64,000 nt of DNA from positions 62,001-126,000 of the forward strand of contig KL197750.1 of the NCBI GenBank assembly GCA_000697665.1. The letters run 5' to 3'. The DNA is from Jaapia argillacea MUCL 33604. Lineage: Eukaryota > Basidiomycota > Agaricomycetes > Jaapiales > Jaapiaceae. The position numbers and the translations under genes were made by a program. The notes beneath the pieces are model-generated. The model did not search any database. It saw nothing but the letters and a program-made list of their open reading frames with translations, and was not told the DNA's origin. The stretch's first letter is position 1. The number at the start of each line of letters is the position of its first letter. This document shows, piece after piece, positions 12,177 through 23,112 of this stretch.

Positions 12177-12480
12177 GAAGGAGATTAGTTGGATGTAAGC
12201 TTTGGATATCACGTAATGAGGTTCTGGATCGTTGCTAAACATGCATATTCAATGGTGTCGGCAGCCACTTACCTCCTCGTCCACGCCCAACACCATACAA
12301 CGGAGTCCACGATGTAGCTCAATTCCCACCTTCAAAAGGTGAACGCATCCCACGAATCGCACAAGAAGGTTTCGGCTTGGCATACACAATGACTCTAAGC
12401 CTCGGACCCGCCCGTCAACTCTAAACTCTGTTACATTGGGCTCCCAGTCTTCTACTCCCATTACCCTTTCGTTGACCAAA
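12177..12480. other. Spacer between tandem paralogues 1 and 2
   Basis: 304 bases between stop and next start. No gene. It should contain the terminator of copy 1 and the promoter of copy 2. Confidence 0.5.
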
Positions 12481-13739
12481 ATGCCACTTACTTGGAACGA
12501 CATCCCATTAGATGTTCTGGTGTGCATCTATGAAATAATGACCACTATATCTGCGACGGGATCAAAGCCGAATGACTCCTCCGATGGCAAGACTGGCTTG
12601 GCCAACACCGCTCTAAATCTATCGATGATCGACTCCCGAACGAGAGAAGCTTGTTACCCTTGGACCTTTATACAACTCTCATTTACTGGAAATTCAACTT
12701 GGAAGGATCTCGACGAGCGAATGAAAGTGACGCTCAAGAATCCGGCTTTATGTCGCGCAGTCAGGTGTGTTGCTTCTGAATTGAATATGCCGACTAATCG
12801 GAGTGACACTCATTGCACTCGAGCGCAGAGCTTTCAAGGTCGACACACGATGGAGTGAGCATGACACTGACACCCCAACGCCAGCAACATATGCCCTTCT
12901 CCCTTCTCTCATCTCCCGCCTTCCTCGTCTGGACACTTTGACATTCCATGTCCAGGACCCCTTCGTTTCCTCGTTCCATTCCTCCTTCTCCTCACACGAC
13001 CCTCTTTCGACAGTCTCCAAACTCGAAATCTCACTCAACTGTTCCTTTCTCATATCTCGCTGTCCCAATATCCGGGAATTTGAAGGGGAGGAAGTGGATG
13101 ACGACGACGATGGAGACGAAGCGGTTGGGGATAGGGTTGAGAGTTGGGCAGTGCCATTGGGGCGTTGTAACAGTCTGCGAGTGCTTCGCACCCACACGCC
13201 TATCGGGTCTGGAATGCTTCGAAGTGAGTTCGAGTCCGAAATTCATGTGAACCGAGCTAAACAATCCATTTTGAAACTTCCAGGTTTAATCAAAAATCTC
13301 CCGCAAATCGAGGAGTTACATTTCGCTGTCGGTATCGTTTCGTGGGCGGCTGAACCTGAAGATAAAACAAATAATGACGGCATTATGGCGAGTCGCCTTC
13401 CATCCCCTTCACCGAAAAACTCTGAAAAATCTTCTATAGAAGTTCCTCCCCTCCATAGCCACCTTCCCTTCCCTTCGCGTCCTCGACCTTCCGTACCCCA
13501 GTACCCTTGGACTAGGCTTCCACCCGCCCAGGTGTGGTGTCGCATATATTACAAACCCTGGATTAAGGAAGCAAGTTGAGAGAGAGCGAACGGCAGCAGT
13601 GAAAAGGGTTGCCAGGGCCGTGGAAACTGTATGTCCCACCATAAAGGAGTTGTGGGTTGATGATTCGTGTTTTGAGAGGGACGATGGAGGTGTTATGCAA
13701 GAAGTTGAGAGGCGAAAGGATGAGCGATCCCTGTACTAG
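12481..13739 (+). pseudogene. Tandem paralogue 2, frameshifted
   Basis: Same architecture as its neighbours: exons 12481-12764, 12829-13223 and from 13284. It begins MPLTWNDIPLDVL and keeps the family motifs MIDSRTREACYPW, LPRLDTLTFHVQDPF and SGMLR. In exon 3 the family frame is lost between about 13384 and 13438: aligned with paralogue 3 this copy is two bases shorter there. The original frame stops at 13579, while the family reading (FLPSIATFPSLRVLDLP through KELWVDDSCFERDDGG) continues in another frame to a stop at 13737-13739. A single lesion with an otherwise intact gene suggests a young pseudogene, a truncated protein of about 325 residues, or a sequencing error. Confidence 0.75.
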
Positions 13740-14296
13740 TTGATAACTCGATGTTTTACGCTCTAGGTCGGAAGGGGGATCTCTGATGGAACCGATTCAG
13801 GCTTCAGTACTCAGATCGAACCGACAAGGACTGGCAGGAATGCCAATGCGCCCAAATTTCTCATCACGTTACTGTGATCACGACGTCACAGACCCCTGTA
13901 ACAGAGTGTAACAGGGTCCCTGTCACCCTGAAGTTTGCTAGACTCTGCCTTGCAACTACATAACTTTGGCTTATGTCTCGCTACCGCCCAGGACTCCTAG
14001 TTGAGGATTCCCGACTGAGGGCTTCTCGTCGCCTTCTGTCCCAGTTCGCCCACTCTGCGTTGGTCCAAATTTTACCCAAGGCTAACATATGGGTCCACGT
14101 CACTCGGTCTACACTGCCCGACCTGGATTCATTATACCACGGATTCTTACAGTATCGGATTTCAAGATAAGGTTCTCAGAAGCATGCCGTTCAAATATAT
14201 GACTCGAAGGTTCGGTCCCGCGCACTATCCATTCATCGCTGAATTCACAGCTACCCTGAAGTTTAGGGCTCTCTTCCCTCTGGACGATTGGTGAAG
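13740..14296. other. Spacer between tandem paralogues 2 and 3
   Basis: 557 bases. No convincing gene. A short inverted arrangement ctgttac...gtaacag occurs near 13872-13913 (ccctgtaacagagtgtaacagggtccctgt contains two copies of gtaacag). No function is claimed. Confidence 0.4.
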
Positions 14297-15540
14297 ATGA
14301 CCTTCACTTGGGGGGACATCCCGTTGGATGTTCTGCAGTGCATTTTTGAGGTCACGGCTACTATAGCCACCGTTGAAGGATCTTGCGTCAATGACCCCGG
14401 TAATCCTCACCCAGGCCCGACCAACACCGCCCTCGCTCTGTCCATGGTCGACTCCGGAACGAGAAAAATCTCTTATCCCTGGGTTTTTGAACAAGCTTCG
14501 TTTTGCGACAGCTCAACTTGGGTGGAATTCGATGAGCGGATGAAGGTGACTCTCAAGAACCCGGCTTTGTGTCGTGCAATTCGGTACGTCTAGTCGAGCT
14601 TCATTGAAATACGCCAACGAATAGTGGTGACTTACTTTGAATATGAGTATAGAAGCTTCAAGATCCACAGATGGTTTAGTGAGCCTGACGCCAACCGTCC
14701 GACCTCAATGACGTATTCCCTTCTCCCTACCCTCCTCTCCTCCCTTCCTCGTCTCCACACCCTAACATTCCGCATCCAAGACTCCTTCGTTCCCTCATTC
14801 CGTTCCTCCTTCTCTGCACACGGCCCTCTTCTAACTGTTTCGACGCTTTATATCTCGCTTGGCTGCACCTTCCTCATATCTCATTGCCCAAATATCCAGG
14901 ATTTCGAATGCGATGAGTTGTATCAAGATGAAGAAGTCAGAGTTGAGACCTGGGCCGAGGAGTTGGGGCACTGTGCAGGAATGCGAGTGCTTCGTCCTCA
15001 CTTACCTATTGGGTCGGGGATGCTTCGGGGTGAGTTTGATACTGAAGTCGACCTGCGCCAGAGCTCATATCAGTCTGGATCTGTTATCCAGCTCTTCTCA
15101 AACATGTTCCCCAACTCGAAGAAATATACTTCAATATGGGTGTCATCGCATGGCGCGCCGAACCTGAAGATAAAGAAAATACCGAAGGCATCATGGTCCG
15201 CCGTCCTCTGTTCTCCTCTTCCCCTAAAGTCGCTGAAACCTCCTGTCAGAAATTCCTGCCCTCCATCGCCTCCTTCACTTCCCTTCGAATCCTTGACCTT
15301 CCTACCCCCAGTTGTCTTGATATTGGCTTCCATCCGCCACGGTGCGGGAATGCCTACTTTAATAATCCCGGATTGGTAAAGCGAATAGCGCGGGAACGGG
15401 GGGAAGCTGCTGATAGGGTTGCTGGGGCTGTAGAGGTTATGTGTCCGAGTGTGAGGGAGTTATGGGTTGGATCGGCTTGTTATAAAAAGGATGGGAGAGG
15501 GCATATGCGAGAAGTTGAAAGTAAAAAGGACGAGGACTAG
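14297..15540 (+). CDS. Tandem paralogue 3, F-box-like, 370 aa
   Basis: Model: join(14297..14583, 14653..15029, 15092..15540), 371 codons, the same protein length as paralogue 1 although the exon lengths differ. It begins MTFTWGDIPLDVLQCIFEV, an F-box-like start, followed by LSMVDSGTRKISYPWVF. The middle has LPRLHTLTFRIQDSF and GPLLTVSTLYISLGC. Exon 3 reads ALLKHVPQLEEIYFNMGVIAW and later FLPSIASFTSLRILDLP, again like leucine-rich repeats. The C terminus is charged (EVESKKDED). Both introns match those of paralogue 1 in position and phase. Membership of the SCF adaptor class is an inference from the N terminus only; no substrate can be suggested. Confidence 0.8.
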
Positions 15541-15990
15541 TAGTCAGCGATGTCTCGAGATCGGGAAGGTTAACGATGGATGTGATACGTATGACGGGAG
15601 AGCTTGGAAAATGTAACGAGGATGTGAGGTAGTGACCACTGTACGATAGATTGACTCGGACATTGCTTTTTCGCTGACCTATGTTCCACCTCCCACGTGG
15701 GTTGTAATATTGTCAAGAGAATGTGATGATCAGACAATTCTCATTTCTCGACTTCGACTGTTGGCGATATCACTGCGCCTCCACACGCGTACGGTAATGG
15801 TTGCTTGGATCCTCTCCTCCATCTTACCTCTCTGCTTCGAATATGCACATCCAATACTTAGTGGGTTCATGGAAGCCATGGTGGTCCATTTGATCCACCA
15901 TCACGATTGCAATTACCCCCGAACCTCGTTTCGTTGCTCGGTATAAGATATACAGCATCTTGTCCATCCACCAACACCTGCTGCCACGTC
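15541..15990. other. Intergenic region
   Basis: 450 bases between paralogue 3 and the first methyltransferase gene. A TATA-like stretch (gtataagatat) lies near 15941-15951, about 45 bases before the start codon of the next gene. No other feature. Confidence 0.4.
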
Positions 15991-16797
15991 ATGTCGAACC
16001 TGACAATCCACGCCTTCCATCGAATTCTGTATGGATGGATCGCAACCTTCAGCATTACCTTATGCATGTCACCACCCAATCCACCAGCTCCACCAAGCGA
16101 ACAACAGAGGTTCAATTCATGGGAACGTAGCTTGGGAAATCACATCTACGTCGTCCCTGCAGTTACCAAGGTGGGAAAGTGGTGATTTTTTCCATGTGTC
16201 TATTTCCCTAATCTAATCTTGGATCCTTCTATGAAGCTCGCATTTTGGTTTGTGTGGCTTTTAGAGACGACAGCGCTGATAGCTCGTCAGTTCCCGTGGA
16301 CCAAGCCAATAGCGGAACCGACTCTATCCCTCTTCGTCCAAAACCCACTCTCATCGCTTAATGCTATCCGCGTGACGCCAGTCTTTCTCGCTGGGTCCGT
16401 TCTGGCTGCAATCGGGGGTTACATCCGGTACCGTTGCTACGAAGAACTCGGTCGCCTGTTCACGTACGAGCTTACCATTCGCAAGAACCATAAACTGGTT
16501 ACAGACGGGATGTACTCCTTCGTTCGACATCCGAGCTATACCGGTGGAATCCTGGCGTTTACTGGTTACATGATGACGGCATTCACACAAGGATCATGGC
16601 TGAGAGAAAGTGGGGCGTTGGAGACGTTCGTTGGGAAGGCCTTTGCGTATGCGACCCTTTTGCTGGCTTCTTCGACTTACGTCTACTCGGTGTTCCGAGT
16701 CCGTACCGAAGACCGCATTTTGAGGGCTGAATTTGGGGCACAGTGGGATGAATGGGCGAAGAGAGTTCCTTACCGTCTCGTTCCGTATATCTATTGA
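15991..16797 (+). CDS. ICMT-like membrane methyltransferase 1, 246 aa
   Basis: Model: join(15991..16170, 16237..16797). Members of the ICMT/PEMT superfamily are multipass membrane enzymes that transfer a methyl group from S-adenosylmethionine; the classical fungal enzyme (Ste14) methylates the C-terminal prenylcysteine of CaaX proteins in the ER. Exon 1 encodes a variable N terminus with one hydrophobic segment and the motif PPNPPAPPS. Exon 2 carries the catalytic part: NHKLVTDGMYSFVRHPSYTG (AdoMet-binding His, Gly and RHPSY) and, near the end, EDRILRAEFGAQWDEWAKR followed by VPYRLVP. This matches the C-terminal half of ICMT in order and spacing. The single phase-0 intron is shared with all other copies here. 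It is the most divergent copy, with copies 2 and 3 as nearest relatives. The substrate is unknown. Confidence 0.88.
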
Positions 16798-17258
16798 GTT
16801 TGGTACGTTGTCAATCCCATCTCAATCACCGGCTGATTTTCAGACGGCGATCTATGTATAGGGCCTGCGATCCCTGAGAGGCTTTTGTATACCGGGTGAC
16901 GTTACTTACCACCATGCCTGCCAATGAAAAGTGACTTTTCTCGGGGAATCTCAGGACGGGAATTAACCATCAAACGCTGTTCGCCTTTTTCAACCTTCGG
17001 GAATCAAAAATTCGAGGGTTCTTGACATTGTCATCGTTCTTGGAAATAAAGTTGCTCGCATCCTTTTCCCCTTGCTTTCCTTCAGATTCAGGATCACCGT
17101 CGACCCAGACTCCACGTTCTGCAATCCTTGAGACAACCCTGCTTCCTTTATGTCTTACTGGCGAAGCCATCGGATTGGCCGTTTCTGACAGCCACCAGGC
17201 GTCCTGCTTAAAAGCCCGATATTTGGTCCCAAAGGTTGCATCGCCGTTTCCCCTTACC
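16798..17258. other. Spacer between ICMT-like 1 and 2
   Basis: 461 bases without a supported gene. The plus-strand open frame from 17022 runs into ICMT-like 2 out of frame. Confidence 0.5.
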
Positions 17259-18034
17259 ATGTCCTTGTATAAGATTCCACTCATCCTCTCGGGTGCCGCA
17301 GCCTTTCATGTTGCCATCACACCTCCAAACTCGTCTCCTGCTCAGGAGGAGCGAACAAAGTTTGCTGCAGAAGGAATGGGAAAAAAGGTCATGCGATGGT
17401 GGCCTGTGGTCCTCAAAGTATGTCTCTCGTCCTTAGTCGTCGTATACAAGAGCCAGCGGCTAACCACCTTTCGCAGAGCTCTTACTGGTTTGGAGCATTC
17501 TGGGAAGTCGCCGTCATCCTCTCGCTCCTGTCGCCCTCGGAACCCACGGCTCAATCAATCCTCTCATTTCTATCCACCTCCCCTGCTCGTCTCTCACCCA
17601 ACATCTACATCGGTCCCGCCTTCCTCTTCGCATGGATCGTCGCCATTCTAGGCTCGTGGATCCGCTGGGAATGTTTCCGAACCTTGGGTCGGCTATTCAC
17701 TTTCGAACTCAGTATTCGGGATCAGCACCACCTCGTGACCGCAGGACCGTATTCTTTCGTTAGGCATCCAAGTTACACGGGTGCATACATGTCGTTATCG
17801 TGTACCGCGATGATGCAGTTGACTCCTGGATCATGGTTGTTGGAATGTGGGATGAGTGGAACGATCCTTGGCGGGATGCTGGTGATGTTGTGGGTGGGCT
17901 CTACGGCCATGTACTGCGCGTTGCTCTTCTATAGGACGATCAAGGAAGATGAAGTCCTTCAAGAGGTTTTCGAACAGGAGTGGGATGAATGGGCGGAAAG
18001 GGTGCCGTACAGGCTGCTTCCATACGTCTATTGA
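17259..18034 (+). CDS. ICMT-like membrane methyltransferase 2, 238 aa
   Basis: Model: join(17259..17417, 17477..18034). Start MSLYKIPLILSG is chosen by comparison with the YKIP / LKIP start of the other copies. Exon 1 encodes one hydrophobic segment ending in TPPN. Exon 2 has several membrane segments, then RTLGRLFTFELSIRDQHHL, GPYSFVRHPSYTG (AdoMet-binding motif) and EDEVLQEVFEQEWDEWAERVPYRLLPYVY at the end. The family enzymes methylate membrane-associated substrates; for classical ICMT this is prenylcysteine. The intron (59 nt, phase 0) is at the common family position. It lies about 450 bases after copy 1 in the same orientation, and tail to tail with the MFS transporter. Sequence suggests a local duplication with copies 1 and 3. 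Confidence 0.9.
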
Positions 18035-18281
18035 CATGGGTGTGAACGATGATCGATGAGCGAGGGAGAATCAGGTACACTCGGACTATAGAACTACGTA
18101 GAATAGAATGCACAAGTTTCGAGTCACACGCCTAGCCGGGTGTTGGAGCTGACATTTATAGTGGTATATATCGCGGTCGGTCTTCCCCATTCCCCAAAAG
18201 TAATTACATCCTATAGCCCCATCGAATAGATAATGATGTCTATGATGAACGATTTGATCGTCGAGCGCATGATTCCAGGGG

Positions 18282-19953
18282 TCAAACCTTTCCAGGTACC
18301 CACACCCTCGCAAGCCACCACGCCAACGACTTCTCTTCGAATCCTTCTCCACGAGCAACCCCTCCCTTCTCATTCCTCTCCTTCTCCCTCTCCCGCTCAT
18401 TCTGCCCGATCTTCCAACCTCTGAGCAAGAGCATACACACACCAGCGATGATAAACATTACGCCTGTGAATATTTGGGCAATGAGGAAGCTCGTCCTTCC
18501 CGTCCCTCTCCGAAGTTCTAGCGCGATGGCTTCACTAAATGTACAGGGTAGAACGACTGACAGCCATAGAAGGGATAGCGCAGACGGCAAGTTCGCCAAT
18601 CCAACTACTTCCGCTGAAACAGAGCCAGCGCACTGGAGTCCAATCACCAGCGTCAATGGGACGGGTGAGAAAGAATAATGATAGAGACGTACCGTCCAGA
18701 ACGAGCCACAAATGGCACCGTTAATGAATGCGAAGAAGATGCATACACCGAACGTCCGTGCTGGAATCCAGATGACGAAACAAGTTAATCCTGTAGCCAC
18801 CGTCACAAGACCAGCCATGTTGATCCTCCCCACAGAGTCTGAAAAATATCCAACCAATGGCCTTCCAACCGTGATGCCGACACTCAACATAGCGCCTACA
18901 ATGGAAGCCTGATTCGCACTCAACCCTTGTGAGAGGGAATAAGATGGGAGGGAGTATAAAAGGACGATGTATCCCAACATTGAGAATACCCCCCAAAGCA
19001 TCACAAGGATGTACTCGATTCGGACGAGGATTTTGAGGTCGAAGGCTTTTTGGGACGGTTTGACGTGTTTGTTACGGTCCGCGAGGAAGATGGTGGCGGT
19101 GGTATTGACGAAGAAACAACAGATGGCTGTGATCCGGAATGCCCAGGCGAGTCCGAGCGTTCGTATAATGGCGTTGGTGGAGAGGGACCAAATGATCCCG
19201 CCTACGCCTGATCCCGCGGTGACGATCCCGTTTGCCAAACCACGACGACGTTGGAACCACTGGGAAGTGATTCCGAAACTGGCGACGAAAATGCAACCCA
19301 TCCCATAACCAAAGGCAAACCCTTGGGAAAGGAACAGATGCCATGTTTTGGTGGCGAAGGATGCGCCGATGAGGCCCCCACATTGGAAGAAGATCCCGAT
19401 GGCCATGGTAGTTCGGAACGTGTAAAGACGATTGATCATGGTCGCGAGAGGTGCAATGAGGAGAGCTTGAGAAACGCCGATACCGCCGATGAAAGAGTAC
19501 AGAAGAGGTGTCGCTCCGGGGAAGACGTTATGATTGAGATAGTAGGCTAGGTAAATGGAATAGGCCTGAATAGTTCAGAGGTCACTCCGGATGAAAAGGA
19601 TATTGAATTGGACTCACCGCATTGACGCCCCACGTAAATGCGTTAACCCAGAAGACGCAAGCAACCACCACCCAACCATACCTATTCCTTCAGTAAAGCA
19701 GAGCTTTGATTCACCGCGAACAACAAACTCACCCTCCATCTGGCGGAGGCTCAGGCTCCCATTTCTTCGTCGCCTCCTCGTTTCCTTTCCCTGTCTTTTC
19801 ATGCTCGTTCCCATCACCACTCTTTAACTCCTCCACCTCTCCAGCTTTCGTCTCGATACTTCCAGCAAGATCAGACCTCACGTCAATCTCATCTCTCGGA
19901 AGCGCCGTGTTTGTTTGCCGTTCCAAAGCCAGATCATGGCCGGATTCCGCCAT
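18282..19953 (-). CDS. MFS transporter, monocarboxylate-permease type, 502 aa
   Basis: Model: complement(join(18282..18632, 18693..19565, 19618..19681, 19733..19953)), phases consistent, introns 51-60 nt. The N terminus (about 75 residues) is hydrophilic and acidic (MAESGHDLALERQ), then GYGWVVVACVFWVNAFTWG begins the first membrane helix, a hallmark of the monocarboxylate-transporter-like (SLC16-like) MFS proteins of fungi. About twelve hydrophobic segments follow. GRPLVGYFSDSVGR is the conserved loop between helices 8 and 9, and RRRGLANGIVTAGSGVGG marks helices 4-5. The C-terminal tail is charged and ends VWVPGKV. It would sit in the plasma or a vacuolar membrane; the substrate (monocarboxylate or another small organic molecule) cannot be read from sequence. 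It is flanked by ICMT-like copies 2 and 3. Confidence 0.88.
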
Positions 19954-20440
19954 TGGAGCGAGGAGAAAGATAATGAGGTAGGTCAGACATTCTCTTTATG
20001 ACCTCGACGCTAAATATAATCAGCAGACCAAGATGACTGATGTGGGTCGGCGACGAAACGAACGAAAAAGTGGAGGGGGCTTGCCGAGCAAACCGTCACA
20101 CGTTATCCGGTTACCAAAACGCGGACCGCCGCTAACCCGTCAATGAAATAAATATCTGATAAGATCTCTCTCCTTCCTCTCGACATCTTGACGCAGCACA
20201 GTGCAAGGACTGACGTTGCCACCAAATTTTGACGAATATCATGGAGGTTCACTAAGACACGAATGGAAAACTGAAGGTTGACCGACATTTTCGATTGGGG
20301 TGAAATGTCGGACAAACCGAAACATATGGATATAGTTAGGGCACGACGGAGACCTTCATTATCATAGTTCAGGGACGACGCTCGAGGCCAGTAGGTATAC
20401 GGCACACATATCAACACATAACAGAGTCCCGACTCCTCAT
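19954..20440. other. Intergenic region
   Basis: Lies upstream of the MFS transporter start and downstream of ICMT-like 3. The 113-codon minus-strand open frame at 20103-20444 shows no family motif and overlaps the stop of ICMT-like 3. Presumed MFS promoter. Confidence 0.4.
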
Positions 20441-21220
20441 TCAATACACAAACGGAACCAATCGATACCTCACCTCACTCGCCCACTTATCCCACACGCC
20501 TCCAAACTCCTTCCTGAGCGCCTCGTCCTCCTGTCTGGTCCGACACCCAACCAACCCACAAAAGAACACCGCGTTCAAAATCCAGATCCCAGCAATCACC
20601 CGCCCGATCCAGCTCTGCAACAACCCACACTCCCTCAACCAGGATCCAGGTGTTAACCCGACGAGTAGCGTACCCGCCATGGCCGAGATGGTGCCGGTGT
20701 AACTTGGGTGTCGAACGAAGGAGTACGGACCGGATGTGACGAGATGGTGGTCTTTACGGATGGCGAGTTCGAATGTAAAGAGACGTCCGAGGGTCTGGTA
20801 ACATTTTCGTCGGATCCAGCCTCCGAAAAGGGCGAGAACCCAACCGGCGACGAAAGCGGATGTGATGGTGATCCCAGCAGCTGACTTTGGATATCCTCCG
20901 CTGAGGTTACTGAGAGCCTTCACCGACATGGGTTGCGAAGGGTAGTGGGAAGCGAGGATGGTGATGACTTCGCAAAGACATGCCAACCAGAAGGTGCTCT
21001 GAACGAAGACGACGTAAGACAAGTGGAATGGGAGAATATATCGAGGGCTGACCTTGTAAATGGCTGGGAGCTGACGAACAAGGATCCTTCGTACGTTTCG
21101 CTCGACCTCATACTTCTTCGTCTCCTGACCAGAGGGTGGAGGGTTTGGTGGTGTCGCTGCCTTGTGAAAAGCAACAGCAGCAGACAGAAGCATAGGGATC
21201 TTATAGAGAGGGGCAGACAT
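20441..21220 (-). CDS. ICMT-like membrane methyltransferase 3, 241 aa
   Basis: Model: complement(join(20441..20998, 21053..21220)). The start is MSAPLYKIP at 21220; the open frame extends upstream but the other copies start at this point. The 54-nt intron is a multiple of three and has no stop, so it is easily mistaken for coding sequence. Exon 1 encodes a hydrophobic segment ending TPPNPPP. Exon 2 has RTLGRLFTFELAIRKDHHL-type sequence (QTLGRLFTFELAIRKDHHL), GPYSFVRHPSYTG and EDEALRKEFGGVWDKWASE. The usual RVPYR near the end is EVRYR here, so the conserved Pro is missing. Members of the family use S-adenosylmethionine and act in membranes. It is inverted relative to copies 1 and 2. Confidence 0.88.
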   Translation of the reverse strand: MSAPLYKIPMLLSAAVAFHKAATPPNPPPSGQETKKYEVERNVRRILVRQLPAIYKVSPRYILPFHLSYVVFVQSTFWLACLCEVITILASHYPSQPMSVKALSNLSGGYPKSAAGITITSAFVAGWVLALFGGWIRRKCYQTLGRLFTFELAIRKDHHLVTSGPYSFVRHPSYTGTISAMAGTLLVGLTPGSWLRECGLLQSWIGRVIAGIWILNAVFFCGLVGCRTRQEDEALRKEFGGVWDKWASEVRYRLVPFVY

Positions 21221-23112
21221 CTTGAGCGAACTGTCAGCGTAATGGTTGGGGGCAGAAACAGAGATGAGGAGTACTGCTAGTGTTGACACTTAATTTATAC
21301 TCGCCTGCAGGGGTGGCTAGCGACCAATTTGACTTCGCAACCTCCACAATACACTCTTTCGACCTCATTGGGAGAGCCGATATGAGGAGAAGCAGCAAAA
21401 ATTCAGAGAAACTAGGTCGATTCGGTTGGTCGGTTCCTCGCGCTTGGAACAGTCCCTGGAAGAACTTCCAGACCATCCAATATCCATTTAGGTATGGTGC
21501 TACCCTCCATCGTAGCCGTGGTTCCCTGGAGCTGAGGGGGTACGATTGAGGTGAGAGGACGTGTCGCGATGAAGGCCAGTGTTCGTTGGGTGATCCGTTA
21601 GTGGATTCTTGATGATGGCCGTGCAACGACCTGCAACGCTCTGCAACGACGAGGTCAGAAAGTGGGTCCCATCACCATATGGTTACGTCATCGAAGTTCT
21701 GTCGACTATAAAGAAGACGTTGGTGGCGCATCGTAAAATTGTTAGGCGACAGATCTTCCTTGGGCTCTGATGGTGGTGATTGGGCGACGCGAAGGGTAAC
21801 AGGTCACATGGTTGTGACTCTGTGGCTTCCCTCAATTCTTAGGGCATCAGATAGCATCAGATGCGCCGCTAGAACCTCGTCTAGTTTATGGGCGGTCCAT
21901 GGGCAAAAGTCCTGCAAGCAAGGGCGTGGACAGGATTGCGGGGTACTCGGGAGATGGGCTGATTTCACTGACTGGCGACAAACTCGTTTGCGTGGCGGCT
22001 CCATTCTCCAGAGGAGACAGTCACATACGCCGAGGAGGAATTTCCACATTTGTGAGAAGGCTAATGCCTCGTTTCGATCAAGGTCTTGACCAGGGAAAGG
22101 ATCGATTGGCAGAGGTATCGAATGTAGATGATGGGCGATATAGCGCAAAACACCTTTGGTGTTAGTCTGCAATCGCACTGACTGATCGGTGGTATCAAAT
22201 TAGCACAAGCAGCGAGGAGTCTGCGATGAGCTGCGTCCGCCTTGAAAGTGCGAGACTACGCCCAAACCCTTGCTTGACCCAACGAGCAAGGCGTCGGATT
22301 TCAAATGTTGAGGATGAAGAGCATTTGCATCCATGGATAAGACTGGTGTTTATCAAAACTGGCGGCGGAGACTCAGGCAAGCGACGGACCAGATGTCGAT
22401 ACAGCCCACGAAAAGCAGAAAGACCGCTGGTTAGAAAACGAGGCGTTCGTTCAGTGTCAGGTACAGGGTTGCTAAGATGAACCCTGCATGCATGGGCCTG
22501 GAGGTAGATACAAGACAAGGAAGCACGCCCAACCCGCTGCCCAGCAGCAACGCGAGTGTCGAACGAATCGGAGTAGTAGCATATATCGGATAACGAAGTT
22601 CCTTGGAAGTTATCAGGAATGGACAATAATCCCTAGATGGGGATGGGATTGGGCTCTTGATACATTAGCCCCGAGCTTATTGGCAGAGCCATAAGTATTC
22701 GGAGCCAGAATGAGCGAGACAGAAAGGAGGTTGAGGAATTTGACAAGAGCCACGAGGAGGTGGTCGGAGTTTAAGGTTTCAGTGGCTGTGCCGGCCCCTG
22801 TTGACCTCATTCCAGCCGCTTAACCTTCAACTCCTCCCGTCATACACACCTCTCTTCATTTGCTGCAACCCGCGTACAACCCACGCTATGCCCAACTGCA
22901 AATTCCCTCCCAGAGTTGAAATTTCGTTTGATATATCTGACCAAAATTTATCATCAGGCGGACACACTATGACGGCGTTGCTCGCTCAACGTGGCGGTTT
23001 TGGGGTGGTCTGACCCGTGTATCACAAGCATACAGACGATCTCCTATACGCTGTGCTTTATATCTTCTAGCTTCGACTCTCCGAAATTACACCCACTATC
23101 GCCCCTGCCACG
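21221..23112. other. Long intergenic region with possible membrane-protein remnant
   Basis: No complete gene is supported. On the minus strand, 22810-22613 gives a 65-codon frame beginning MRSTGAGTATETLNSDHLLV with a hydrophobic stretch. Downstream pieces such as LALLLGSGLGVLPCLVS (about 22570-22520) and VGCIDIWSVACLSLRR look like membrane helices but lie in different frames with stops between them. This may be an eroded multipass membrane-protein gene spanning about 21800-22810. A TATA-like tttatat occurs just before the F-box gene (near 23056). Confidence 0.3.

Noticed and set aside
20441-21289. Reading ICMT-like 3 as one 282-codon exon starting at 21289
   Set aside because: The 54-nt segment between IYK and STFW has GT-AG ends and sits exactly at the family intron position; the paralogues start at MSAPLYKIP-like sequence, so the extra N terminus is an artefact.
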